Positions 13,051-23,467 of a stretch of DNA of 64,000 bases are shown here, in pieces. Within the stretch, counting starts at the first letter, position 1; each line of letters starts with the position of its first letter. The DNA is from Copromyces sp. CBS 386.78 (taxonomy: Eukaryota > Ascomycota > Sordariomycetes > Sordariales > Sordariaceae), in contig MU839096.1 in assembly GCA_030685235.1 (NCBI GenBank), forward strand, positions 186,001 through 250,000, in the 5' to 3' direction. Both the position numbers and the translations under genes were made by a program. The notes under the pieces were generated by a model. The model saw only the letters and a list, made by a program, of their open reading frames with translations, made no database searches and was not told where the DNA came from.

Positions 13051-13825
13051 AGGGGGTTGCGGATAGAAGTATAAGAATAGACGGAGAGAGATAGAAAAGA
13101 GGTTTTTGGGGCGTAATAAACCCTGGTCATTGTCAGTGACCACAAATGAAGACCAGTTTGAGGCCAATCAGCGTTCCAAATCGAGAGCCTTCCCCGAGCT
13201 GGTTATAGGTGATTGCCGGGTAAGTCGCCGGAGAAGGTGTCTTCCGAATGAAAAAGAAAGGAGAGAGAAACCTAGATCATCCAGACAAGGCAGCAGGATG
13301 CTTGTCGTCAGATCCATATCCCAAATTGTATCGACGCCAATGCAACTTGTTCTTCATATCTCTTCCAACAGCGCAACCATCCAATATCTGCGAGCGTCTG
13401 CATGACAACCACCGCAGATGATAGCAGTGGCACGGTATGGATAACCGAAAGGGCTTTTTAGATGCCAATCCACTATGGTCGAAGACGTCGTACTTCATCT
13501 AATATAGAGCGATAGGTGAAGAGAGTTTTGTTACGGATTGTGTTTTAAGATAAAAGTTCAGGATATCCCCCGATTTTTGCTTGCCTTATTCTCGCATTTA
13601 CGTCCTATCCTTGTATCATCAGACTTGGACATGTCAGTTGTCAACTCTTTAAGACCCTTATAGGAACGGACATTACACCACTCCACGCATATTCGTTCTC
13701 CTCTTCCGACTTTTAGACCCGAATTCAATCCCGATCACGTACCTATAGTCGACAGGTTCTTTGACATTTTGGAAACGAAGCCATATACACAACATCCAAG
13801 AGACCTGAATTCAGCACCAGCCTCA

Positions 13826-14443
13826 ATGGATCATACTAACCCCGTTCACCTGTCTCATCCGCAATCCAAAAAGGACTTTCTGGCTCAATACTACGCCAGG
13901 CTCTCCTTAGCGGACATGGATGCGGACAAAAAGTCTCCCATTCCTGCAACTGCCCCTTCCACTGTCACGGTTACACCTGAAGCGCCAGCCCAGCAATCTC
14001 AGATTGTCACAGAGACCACGGGCACGGGAGCCATAGGCCTCACCATCACCACAGTCACGGGCATCGCGGGCACATCCACGCGCACCATAACCGGACCGGA
14101 CGGAACCGTCCTCGTCCTACCTCCCATCCCTGCCCACCCCGGCTGTGAACTCTCCCCGCAAATGGCTAAAGCGGTGAAAGACTGTGCGATCGAGCATTGT
14201 TGCGACTACATGAAGGCCAAGAATCTGCTTAGAGACAAGGTAAGCAAACGAGCAGCAAAAAGTTTAGATGAGGAACTGGAAACTTACTATCACTAGATCG
14301 TAGCAAAGGTCCTCGAGAACACTCAGGAGAAGCTCATGGAATTGTTGCAAAATGAACTTGATCGGATGAGCAGCGAGGAGGAGGATGATGATCTCGACCT
14401 TGACTCCGACATGGAGGAAGGCGACCGGACCTTGGAGGGTTAA
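13826..14443 (+). CDS. Small hypothetical protein, two exons
   Basis: Exons 13826-14239 and 14297-14443 give 186 aa. The 57-bp intron begins GTAAGC and ends ACTAG; splicing joins ...LLRDK to IVAKVLENTQEKLMELL without breaking frame, and the intron itself would end the frame. The start is ATG at 13826 (MDHTNPVHL); the frame is open a further 57 bp upstream but without an ATG. Visible features: an N-terminal segment with KKDFLAQYYARLSL, a Thr/Ala/Pro-rich low-complexity middle (TVTVTPE...TITGPDGT), a compact region with CELSPQMAKAVKDCAIEHCCDYMKA (split here for length) that is likely helical, and an acidic tail (SEEEDDDLDLDSD). No signal peptide or membrane segment. I do not recognise the family. 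The spliced continuity is the main argument that it is real. Confidence 0.7.
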
Positions 14444-14701
14444 GATCAGAGGAGGATTGGAAACCATAACGCCGCATAACGAACGATGTTCGGTGTCACG
14501 GCACTAGCGGATGGGTCCCGGCACGGCGGGACGTGCACGTGATGTCGTGCCGCGTGCACCGGCCATTTGGGCCCTGGGTTGAAACCCTGGGCGCCAGGCG
14601 CGCCTTTGCACGTTTCCCTCTTTTTCTTCTTTATCTTGTGATTCTATTTTGCGTGGTTGTTGCTCTTGTCGCTGAGATTGCAGTGGGTGGGATCCATCCT
14701 G

Positions 14702-14749
14702 CTCCTCATCCTGTCTCTCATCCCCCTCCTCATCCTGTCCCTCATCCCC
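14702..14749 (+). repeat. Two tandem 24-bp pyrimidine-rich units
   Basis: Two adjacent 24-bp units beginning CTCCTCATCCTGTC differ at one base (T/C). They continue into further CTC units. Read directly. Confidence 0.85.
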
Positions 14750-15302
14750 CTCCTCCTCGTCACGGTGGGCTTGGAATTTGCGACTTTTCATCTGGTGGAA
14801 GTCGGTGCCCTGGGCGCCCATTCAACGCGCTTCCCATTCACCGGCACTCCCTTCCTGGGTATTTCGCCTGCCCTGGTTTCAGGTTTTCCTCTTCCGTTAT
14901 CACCACAGAATCACAGCCCTTTCCTACATCAACTTTGGTTCGTAGGACGGCGAGGTGATTCGGTCAATCCACAACCTCCGACTCAGACTACCAGCGCGCG
15001 CTATGGTGTGATATACATAAGCAAATCGGGAAGCAGGCCGAAAGGCAACCAAACGATTAATGCCATGATCGTCATCTTGTAATATCTTGCGAGTGTTTAC
15101 GTCTGTGGGAGGAAGTTGAGCAGCCAGAAGTGAACGAGTAGCTTATCAAGCTTATTTCAATGCCGAGTATTGACTATATCTACTTCAACCTCCAAGAATA
15201 ATAGACTAAAATTGGGTAACTAGTCTCCCACTTATATGAGGCCGCCGCCTTCTTTTCAGCCCACGCTGCCATTCGGGTGACGGATCCGTATCTCGTGCTT
15301 TT

Positions 15303-15703
15303 TCAAGTTTTACCGTCGGATGGTGCCGTCTCAATCAGCTTGAGGCTATCTGTCACCAAGTTGCCGACGCCGTCAAGGTCCGCTTTTCTGGGGCGCAACC
15401 CCACTAGCCGCCAATGGGAAAGGCGATGTGGCTTGGATGTGAGTGCCTGCTGCTGCTGGCGGGCAACCTGCGAGAGCGGCTCCAGCGACTGACCGACTGC
15501 TTCTCCCGGAGGAGCAGGACGACCGAGCCCCGGGACCCTCCGAAACACCGTCTCGATGCAAAGATACTCCACCATCACCGACGCCAGATTCATCCCCAGC
15601 GTCGCATACACAGCCGCCTTCACCGACGCCACCGCAATCAGCGCAACAGTCAACGGCCCCAACAACTTGAGAACTTTGTCTGCCTTGTCTCCTCGCTTCC
15701 TCT
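15303..15703 (-). CDS. Candidate 3' terminal exon of an unidentified protein
   Basis: The minus strand holds a 130-codon frame ending TGA at 15305-15303. It has no convincing ATG start, but a possible 3' splice site (CTAAACAG) lies just before it, immediately after an in-frame TAA. The peptide has a hydrophobic helix-like segment (KLLGPLTVALIAVASVKAA, then VYATLGMNLASVMVEYL), followed by a Pro/Gln-rich stretch. This could be the last exon of a small membrane-associated protein. No upstream exon could be identified and no family recognised. It could equally be a chance frame in GC-rich DNA. Confidence 0.25.
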
Positions 15704-16128
15704 CTGTTTAGTACCAATGTCGAGGGCCCACCGACATCATTTCGCTCTTCCCCATCCTGTCAGAAACCAGTGCAGTTCTGGTTGTCCACTGGTGGCTGAA
15801 AGCCAAGCGCACAGCTCGATGCGGATGGGCGTTGTGGCAGAGCCGTTCGTTGGCAATACATCGGTTCCACATGGCGTCAACGACTTGTGAAATGGGAAGC
15901 ATCCGCGTTTCAGCCCTTTGGAAATCGGGCACTTTTCAGCACCGCCGCAGTCCAACAATTGGCTCAATGTGCAAGATGCGTTCTTAGATGAGAAAGGAGA
16001 GAGCAAAACGTGCGTTCCAAGGTGTATTAGGCATCAAAACCAGGCCCCATGACTTGCCGTCGTTAAGCGCCCCCGACACAGCCTTAGCCCAACTCTGTGA
16101 TGAGCTACCGCACGTTTCCACTGAAACG

Positions 16129-16250
16129 GGATTTATCCCCGTGCTGTGCGGCTAATCATATCTTGAGAAGGGCCTTCAGACTAACGTCTCAACATAGTTA
16201 GCACACCTAGCAAACTACGTAATTGGCCAGCACAGCCTGGGGATAAATCC
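16129..16250. repeat. Imperfect inverted repeat, about 28-bp arms
   Basis: Left arm 16129-16156 begins GGATTTATCCCC and contains GCTGTGC; right arm 16222-16250 is its near reverse complement, ending GGGGATAAATCC. Arms differ at a few bases; the spacer is about 65 bp. Looks like a small foldback or miniature transposable element. No clear target duplication was seen. Confidence 0.65.
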
Positions 16251-16362
16251 TACTTGAATGAGAATTAGCCATAGATGGAGAACGACTGATTCAAAACGAG
16301 GTTCATTCCATCGGTGAATGTTCTCACCATGTCTCGTGCAAAGAACGCAGTAATAGCAGCCC

Positions 16363-16566
16363 ATGGATACATCATCGAGTCAACGGCCTGATGGCTTTAC
16401 CCGTCCCAACGGGCGCAGCGACTTCGAAGTTGCGATAATATGCGCGCTCCGTCTCGAATTCGACGCCGTATGCCTCCTTATCGATAAGCTGTGGGACGAA
16501 GACGGCGATCAGTACGGCAAGGGAATCTCTCGCTCTTGTCTTATTGGACGCTTAGGAATTTGCTGA
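16363..16566 (+). pseudogene. Orphan N-terminal fragment of a nucleoside-phosphorylase-like (PNP/UDP) NLR domain
   Basis: ATG at 16363 opens a 67-codon frame. Residues 20-53 (DFEVAIICALRLEFDAV, then CLLIDKLWDEDG, DQYGK) match the usual first strand and helix of the fungal PNP_UDP domain found at the N-terminus of many NACHT and ankyrin/TPR NLR-like proteins. The homology stops at GKGIS and the frame ends soon after in unrelated sequence (stop 16564-16566). The expected next strand (a TTG-x-I/L...HNVVLA-type segment) is not seen in any frame nearby. It is therefore a truncated copy, about 2.2 kb upstream of the fuller PNP-NACHT-TPR gene. It might still be translated as a tiny protein. Sure of the domain similarity, unsure whether expressed. 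Confidence 0.65.
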
Positions 16567-17157
16567 TTTTTGCTGCCCCACTCAACTATAAAAGGAAAGA
16601 GATCTACATGCAACAGCATGTGTTTCAAAAAACGATAAATGACGATCGGCCGATGAAGGGTTGGGTGATCTAACTAGGACCACGGTTCAATGACCCAGCC
16701 ACAAGGAAGGATCACAGTTTGATGATCTATACGACAAATTAATCACGATGGAAGGGCACGCATGAGGAACTAGGCAGATGAAACCTGTCGTCTGTTACTC
16801 TAGCAATGTCAAGGAACGCTAATACTGCACGCGAAGCCAGGCCAATCCGCTGTGACGAACGGCAGTCTGATCTGCCTAAATGGGATAGCTGAAGGTGAAG
16901 ACTATCAGAAGACGTTCGGTGAAGCGAAAAGGTTCACAACAAGTATGGTAGCGTTATACTAGTCTCAATGATAATGGTCTGTTGACTACTGTCGAACTAT
17001 CTGACAATCTGAGTTCTCCAGTCGTCCCTTTATATCCTGTGCCTCAATGTTGTTCCGGTGACCTTGTGATCCTGGCTCACCATTGTGGTTCTGGCTCACT
17101 TGTTGTCGAGTGTGAGCCCGGCTCACCTTCGTGAGCCTGGCTCACCGAGTGTCCGCC

Positions 17158-17242
17158 GTGAGCCTATCCTGGTCGTGAGCCTATCCTGGTCGTGAGCCTG
17201 TCCTGGTCGTGAGCCTGTCCTGGTCGTGAGCCTATCCTGGTC
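17158..17242 (+). repeat. 17-bp minisatellite, five copies
   Basis: Five contiguous copies of GTGAGCCTRTCCTGGTC (R is A in copies 1, 2 and 5, G in copies 3 and 4). It is preceded by related GTGAGCC/GGCTCAC pieces from about 17070 that can pair as short palindromes. Confidence 0.95.
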
Positions 17243-17352
17243 CAATGGTTGCACATCCTAGCTTCTTTTGGCTGTTGTATTCCCAGGGGCTTGGCTGGCC
17301 CGTATACTCGCTTAAGTTCGTAACACGTATCAATATGCTTAATACCCGTCAA

Positions 17353-17432
17353 GGACGGAGGAATTAGGGTGAGTGTAGAGCTGACGCTGAAAGGTTCAGT
17401 ATAATTGGGCCGATTACAAGACGAATTGACCG
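17353..17432 (+). repeat. Dispersed repeat, copy 2 (partner at 12346)
   Basis: Resembles 12346-12426 in the same orientation, five kilobases away; see that entry for shared blocks. No coding potential was seen. Confidence 0.7.
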
Positions 17433-19800
17433 TTCTGAAATTGCGTCTCCGGTGGGGTTCGGTCCAGATCCCACACGATCCACGCTGCAAGACGTCCACC
17501 ACAACCTAGTGAACAAGAATAATAGAGACACCGATTCTTCGCATGCGACTGGCCTGCCAACCTGTTTCAGTCGTCAGAATTTATCCCGACAAAGAATCTC
17601 TCGGCAACAAACAAGACAAGAGGAGACCGGCCGGTTCTCTTTATCGCAACATTCCGTTAAGAAACACCGTCCACTTTACGGAGAGGAGGATCAACAAATG
17701 GTCATGGTAACACTGGTTACCGCAACGACTTGGTTGTTAGCACTGACAGTTTAAGCTCTACTTCGATTTGCAGGTTCCAATTAGAATTTGCAGCCCTATC
17801 TGTGCCACGCCCCCTGTGAGAGTACGTAACAAGCGAGTCAAGGCTGCAGCAGTTGGTTGAACTTCGACATAGAATTTATGACTAAAGAAAGAAAAAACAA
17901 CGGAATATGGTCGCACGAGCCCCACGCTCCTTAGCTACTCTACAGGATTGGGCCATGACACCCCCATGATTGGTACAAGCTACCAGGCCGCTGCTGGTGG
18001 ACGTCCACCTGCGGCCAGGTCCCGGTCTCCATTCTCCACACTGACTGCATCGCCATCAAATAACAACAACCCCTGTCCAATAGGAACCCTTCGTTGTCCA
18101 CTCGTCCAGCGCCGTCGAAACTAAGGTAGACGCCTGTGGCTGTGCGAAGATGCATCCTTTGGGCTCCATCAGGCTGCCTGAGCTGAAAGTTCCTTAATAC
18201 TTACGACCATGGACAACTTGACAACTTCAGCGATTCGTGCTGGAATGCCTTTAATAGGGACAGATGGACACTAGCCCGCACCTAAGGTATGCATCTCTTC
18301 CAATTTGGTCACGCGTGGGGATGGCTTGTTGATGGCCGTGCATTAGCTGATATACCTACTCCTCTTTGCTAGAGCCTTTCCAAAGTTGTTACTTCTCCAG
18401 GTGTCTCTGAGCCTTTCTCGGTTACTTTCTCAGATCATCACCCCGCCGATTCTGAGCAGTCTTTCTTTCAGGCTCCTTCGCGCTCTTACACCCTCAACTA
18501 TCATCACCTTGCGCAAACTTCTGTCACCTCATTTCCGTTCGGTTCCTCCATCCTCTGTGTGCCTAACACCCCTCAGTGACCGGCCGACCGGTCTTCCAAA
18601 AAATGGCGACCGAACGGACCGATAACCCTAGGTCCCATAGTAATTACACCATAGGATGGGTGTGCGCACTCTCTAAAGAACTGACAGCGGCGACGGCAAT
18701 GCTAGATGTTGAACATGAAGACAACATTCCTATTCCAGAAGACGACGATAACATTTACACTCGCGGTTCGATTAGAGACCACAACATTGTCATTGCATGT
18801 CTTCCTGAAGGCTTCACCGGTACAAATACAGCGGCAACCGTGGTGAAGGAAATGCTAAGAACCTTCCCGAGCATCAGATTCGGCTTAATGGTTGGCATTG
18901 GTGGTGGTATCCCGAATATACCGGACCACGACGTTCGCCTCGGAGACGTTGTGGTCAGTGTGCCCCAGGATACATATGGTGGCGTGGTCCAATGGGATTT
19001 GGGAAAAGCAGAGCAGGAAGGCTTTAAACGGACCGGATCTTTGAACCATCCGCCCAAATCCTTACTTTCAGCGGTCGCAAAGCTCAAAACACGATATGAA
19101 CGGAAAGGACCTCAGATTCAGGCGTACCTTAACTAGATGGCGAATGAATGGCCACTATTGGCTCCAAAGTACCTGAGATCAGACGCTCTCAGAGACATCT
19201 TATTCGAATCCGAGTACCCACATGACAAAAACAAGTTCAACCACGATTGTCAGCTCTGCGATGCCACGAGAATTGTCAGCAGAGAGCTACGGGCAGCTAT
19301 GATGAAAATCCATTACGGATTGATAGCATCAGGAAATCAGGTCATCAAGGACGCCATAGTTCGGGATAAACTCAATGACAAGCTAGGTGGAAATGTTCTG
19401 TACATTGAGATGGAAGCAGCTGGGTTGATGAACAATTTCCCTTGCCTTGTTATTCGGGGTATTTGCGACTACGCAGACTCGTATAAAAACAAGAGGTGGC
19501 AAGAACATGCTGCTGCCGTTGCGGCTGCCTATGCAAAAGAGCTTCTAGAGGAAGTGCAACCGGCAGCTGTGTACAGAGAGCGAGCAGCAAGGGATATACC
19601 CGAGCTCAAGAATACTCTCAGTAAAGGTCAGCCACAGTTATTGGAGTCATTTTCTTTCACTACCCCAGTGTGGGCGTCTCTCCAGGGTTCCCATGTAGCT
19701 TGAACTTCCCTCAGACCTTCTTATTCTTGTCTCCTCATTCCCCCATCATCCTGTACGAAACAACTACAATAGGTCGATCGACACCATTTCCCCAACATTT

Positions 19801-19912
19801 CATTTTATCAGATCCATTTTGTCACATGCATTTTGTCACACCCATTTTCTCAGATCCATTTCGTTAGATTTATTTCGTCATGTCCATTGTTTCAAATCCG
19901 TTCTGTCCTCGG
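19801..19912 (+). repeat. Degenerate 14-bp tandem repeat, about eight units
   Basis: Units of the form CATTTTGTCACATC repeat every 14 bp from 19801, drifting by substitutions such as CATTTCGTTAGATT, with no indels in register. It lies in the presumed intron between the PNP and NACHT segments. Confidence 0.85.
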
Positions 19913-21488
19913 TCACACACTTAGACTCGTGTAGCTTTATCCTGGAATTTATTCTGACGTCAAGCTAGTTTGTGGATTAGTTCATACAACCGCAACAGAT
20001 GTGAATGGCATCCGGACTACTATCGACTCTAATGAACGGCAAAACGAAAAGTCACGGGTACTTAACTGGCTTACAGACATCGATTTTGGACCACAACATA
20101 GCCTTCATCGGGATAAACAACAACCAGGGACCGGTAAGTGGTTCCTCGATTTGGCCGAGTACTAAATATGGAGAGATAAGGATGTGGGGGTGCTGTTCTG
20201 TCAAGGAATCCAAGGAGCGGGAAAGACCATCTTATCTTCGATCGTTATCGAAGATTTAGCGAGTGTTTCCCGTTCTCTGGCCGGTGGAACTGAGGTCGCT
20301 TATATATACTGCGACTACAAACGCCAGGACGAGCAAACAGCCCTCGAACTTCTTTCCAGCCTCACAAAGCAGCTGTATCTCTCAATGGAATCCTTGCCGC
20401 CGGGTGTGAGAGCGCTCCATAAGAAACACGCATCAAAGTCCACCAGGCCATCTCGTCAGGAAATGACTCAGGTGTTGGGGGAAGTCATCCAATCCTTTAC
20501 TCGAGTTTACATTATTGTCGACGCACTGGACGAATTAGCCGATGATGAAGACCGTCGCGATGCTTTTGTAAACGAACTACGCATTCTTGGACAGTCTTCC
20601 CCAAATCTTAAACTCTTTGTCACTTCAAGACCACTTCACTCAAACATCAGCCAATCCTTCTACGATGCCTCTAAAGTGGAAATACTTGCCAGCCAAGATG
20701 ACGTGGGGGCATACGTGGACGGCCGCTTTTCAAAAATGCCATTCTCATCGCCGCTCCATACCAACAGAGTTCTCCAGCAAGAGGTGAAGGATACAATATC
20801 ACAAGTCGTCCGTGGAATGTAAGTTTCCGCCATAGCATTGCCTCTAGCATCATGCTAATTGACTTGCTCCAGGTTTCTCTTGGCGCAATTATATATGGAT
20901 TCACTCAGAGACAAGTGTACACCCAAAGAAGTGCGTGATGTATTGCGAGGTATGCAACATCAGAACAATACATCAAATGGCCTCTCGGTAGAGGAACGAC
21001 TCTACAAAGCCTATGGCGAAACCATGACGCGAATCGACAAGCAAGAACCTGGCTTTCGGGACCGTGCAATGCAGATTCTCCTCTGGATCACGCACGCAAA
21101 ACGACCTCTTTCGACAGAAGAACTCAGGCATGCCCTTGCTGTTGAGGTTGGTCGCAACGAGTTGAATGAAGACAATCTCATTGCCAGCCTGGATGTGTCA
21201 ATCTGCGCTGGATTGGCAATCGTTGACGACAAGAGCCAAGAAATCCGTCTGGTCCATTATACTACCCAAGAATATCTGGAACAGCGCCACTTCAAATTGT
21301 CCTTAAACATAAGCCCGCATAATACGATCACGGAAGTTTGTGTCACCTACCTTATGTGCTCTATCTTGAGTAAAGGTGACTATATTGGGCGGATGAGAAC
21401 CCACCTACTTTACTTTTACGCTGCAGCTTACTGGCGATACCATGCTCGTCTCTGTTCCGAGCCCTCCAAGCTTCTCCTGGAATTCATG

Positions 21489-22244
21489 AACCAGGGCCGG
21501 TGGGAGGAGGCCGAGAAGCTAGAGGTGCAGGTGATGGAGATGAGCAAGACGAAGCTCGGGGTCGACCACCCAGACACGCTGACCAGCATAGCCAACCTGG
21601 CGTCGACGCTTTGGGACCAAGGCCGGTGGGGGGAGGCCGAGAAGCTGGATGTGCAGGTGATGGAGACTCGCAAGGCGAAGCTCGGGGCCGATCATCCCGA
21701 CACGCTGACGAGCATGGCCAACCTGGCGTCGACGTACAGGAACCAAGGCCGGTGGGGGGAGGCCGAGAAGCTGTTTGTGCAGGTGATGGAGACGAGCAAG
21801 ACGAAGCTCGGGGCCGACCACCCAGATACGCTGACGAGCATATACAACCTGGCGTCGACGTATAGGAACCAAGGCCGGTGGGGGGAGGCCGAGAAGCTAT
21901 TTATGCAGGTGATGGAGACGAGCAAGACGAAGCTCGGGGCCGACCACCCGGACACGCTGACGAGCATATACAACCTGGCGTCGACGTATAGGAACCAAGG
22001 CCGGTGGGGGGAGGCCGAGAAGCTGTTTATGCAGGTGATGGAGACTCGCAAGACGAAGCTCGGGGCCGACCACCCAGATACGCTGACGAGCATGAATAAC
22101 CTTGCTTTCACGTGGAATAGTCAAGGTCGACATGAAGATGCCCTAGCATTGATGCAAGACTGTGTTGAGGCTCGGCAGCGAGTCCTTGGGCCTGAGCATC
22201 CTGACACGCTGTCGTCCTTGGCTACTGTGTCGGAATGGAGTAGC
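21489..22244 (+). repeat. 126-bp tandem repeats encoding kinesin-light-chain-type TPR units
   Basis: Repeat borders fall at 21489, 21615, 21741, 21867, 21993 and 22119, exactly 126 bp (42 codons) apart. The first five units are nearly identical at DNA level; the sixth is diverged. Each encodes xQGRWGEAEKL..QVME...KLGADHPDTL followed by TS..NLAST, a TPR_10-type helix pair. This is the ligand-sensing end expected of such NLRs. Confidence 0.95.
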
Positions 22245-23467
22245 TTGTCATGGCACTGGCGTCGTGGCTGGCTGCATCTAAGGCGGCTTTTGGGCGGTCA
22301 GGCCCGGTAGAACTCGCGCACCCTATTTTAAGACGCACCTCGTTCGCCGGCCTTCGGCCACCTCCTCTTTTCTACTCTTTAGCTTTATTGATTTATTCAT
22401 ATCGACTTCTTTTGGCCCAGCCCTGCCTGTGCCCAGAATCGTGTTGTCACATAGCTAGGCTCATCTTAATTCTTGCTGTATAGTGCAATCTGAAGGCCTC
22501 TATTCGGTTAAACTACCGGTAAAGTTTCTAATCTGTATATCTGCATCCTTATGCGTCTATCGGGTGTTCTTCTTAACCGTCAACAATTGCCGGGTTGTTT
22601 GGGAGAGCCAACCCACTTGTAGTAGCTTCGTCACAGCTACATGGTCTTGGTTTGGATGCAGGGAATCGCGGCTTAACCTGTGGCTTTATACCACTGACTA
22701 GGTGTTGAAGGTATTCAAGACTTTCCTTCCCACTGGTAATTTCGCTTGTATGAGCGATGAAATGATACTCCTCTTTCTGGATCAGCCCTGCTGACTGATG
22801 GGAAGAAGCTCAGTCTTGTGAATGGTCGTTACTGCTACTCCGACATCTCCGGTTCAGAATTCCGCCTGCGGCTTTGAACTTGGTTGTGACAACCCAGAAT
22901 AGGACAGCGAGTTCTACAACTTTACGCCCCCGCCGCTGGAGGATAAAGTGAGGAACACTTGTGATCTATTGCGCGGTGGAGGCTGCTATAGGCCTAGGTT
23001 CTTAGGTTCTAATCGGATTCGCTTGCCCAAATATCTCGGGTTCTTACGCTTCGTTGTGTCAACGGGGACGTTTTAATCGCGAGAAGGACGGCCCCCAATC
23101 CATCGTCCTGCGAGCGTAGCTGAGGGATGTTGCAGTAAGGGCAAAGGGAATAATGGTTGAGTATTTCTAATCGTCGGCCTGGATTTTGTATCGGCTGTCG
23201 ATGCGCTGAGGTTGAAAGATGCAGCTTCACCCAAGTGTGCGACGGTGCTGAATGGGCACAATAGGTACAAACGTCCACTCCAAGTTAGTCAAGTTTACCT
23301 AAGAAGCTCGTAAAAAAACGAGACGTCTAGTCACCGTGTGCTCCTATAGAACCATGGTATCAAAGCCTAATTTAGAATTAACTTACAATGTGCTAGCCTG
23401 GCTCATAGCCTTAGCCGCGCTTGGCGTGAGTGATAGGATGAAAACGCTTCTGGAAACGCCAGCGTTT

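Larger units (their letters stand above)
7517..13825. other. Long intergenic region with no supportable gene
   Basis: About 6.3 kb upstream of both the kinesin (minus) and the small gene at 13826 (plus), so it should hold two promoters and long leaders. Open frames are up to about 170 codons, but they overlap in several frames, start without ATG or show no recognisable domain. Present are a 14-A run at 8746-8759, a dispersed repeat copy at 12346-12426, and a purine-rich tandem repeat at 12952-13050. A 139-codon ATG frame on the minus strand (8705-8286) is the best unproven candidate here. Confidence 0.55.
14444..16362. other. Intergenic region; weak candidate exon and repeats only
   Basis: The region contains a 24-bp direct repeat (14702-14749), a candidate minus-strand exon (15303-15703) and an inverted repeat pair (16129-16250), listed separately. 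A plus-strand frame over 14657-15082 is very hydrophobic, but only because it reads the CTCCTCATCC repeat; I do not call it a gene. Confidence 0.5.
16567..18602. other. Intergenic region between the two NLR-like sequences
   Basis: About 2 kb with no supportable gene. It contains GTGAGCC/GGCTCAC motifs in both orientations from about 17070, a 17-bp minisatellite, and the second copy of the dispersed repeat (17353). The last 250 bp upstream of 18603 is pyrimidine-rich, as expected for a fungal promoter and leader. Confidence 0.6.
18603..22310 (+). pseudogene. PNP-NACHT-TPR NLR-like gene with two in-frame stops
   Basis: Fungal NLR-like protein of the STAND ATPase type, a family associated with nonself recognition and regulated cell death. 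Proposed exons: 18603-19620, 19999-20818 and 20873-22310, about 1,090 codons; the second intron (54 bp, GTAAGT...CCAG) joins RGM to FLLAQ in frame. The first domain is nucleoside-phosphorylase-like (GWVCALSKEL, VGIGGGIP, HDVRLGDVVVS, IEMEAAGLMNNFPCLVIRG). Next is NACHT with Walker A GIQGAGKT, Walker B VYIIVDALDEL and the TSRP sensor-like segment. The C-terminus is a TPR array. Two nonsense codons interrupt otherwise continuous homology: TAG at 19134-19136 and TAA at 20163-20165, the latter where relatives have glutamine. Both fit CpA to TpA change. The tail after the sixth TPR unit is short. The first intron, about 380 bp, is long and repeat-filled, so its borders are tentative. Sequencing error or stop readthrough are alternatives to a dead gene. 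Confidence 0.85.

Noticed and set aside
14657..15082. Hydrophobic 141-codon plus-strand frame resembling a membrane protein
   Set aside because: Its Leu/Ile-rich start is only the translation of the 24-bp CTCCTCATCC repeat. The rest has no family resemblance.
19704..19998. A separate promoter and gene start for the NACHT half of the NLR
   Set aside because: The PNP and NACHT halves are in the same frame and domain order as known single-gene NLRs. An intron across the 14-bp repeat is the simpler reading.
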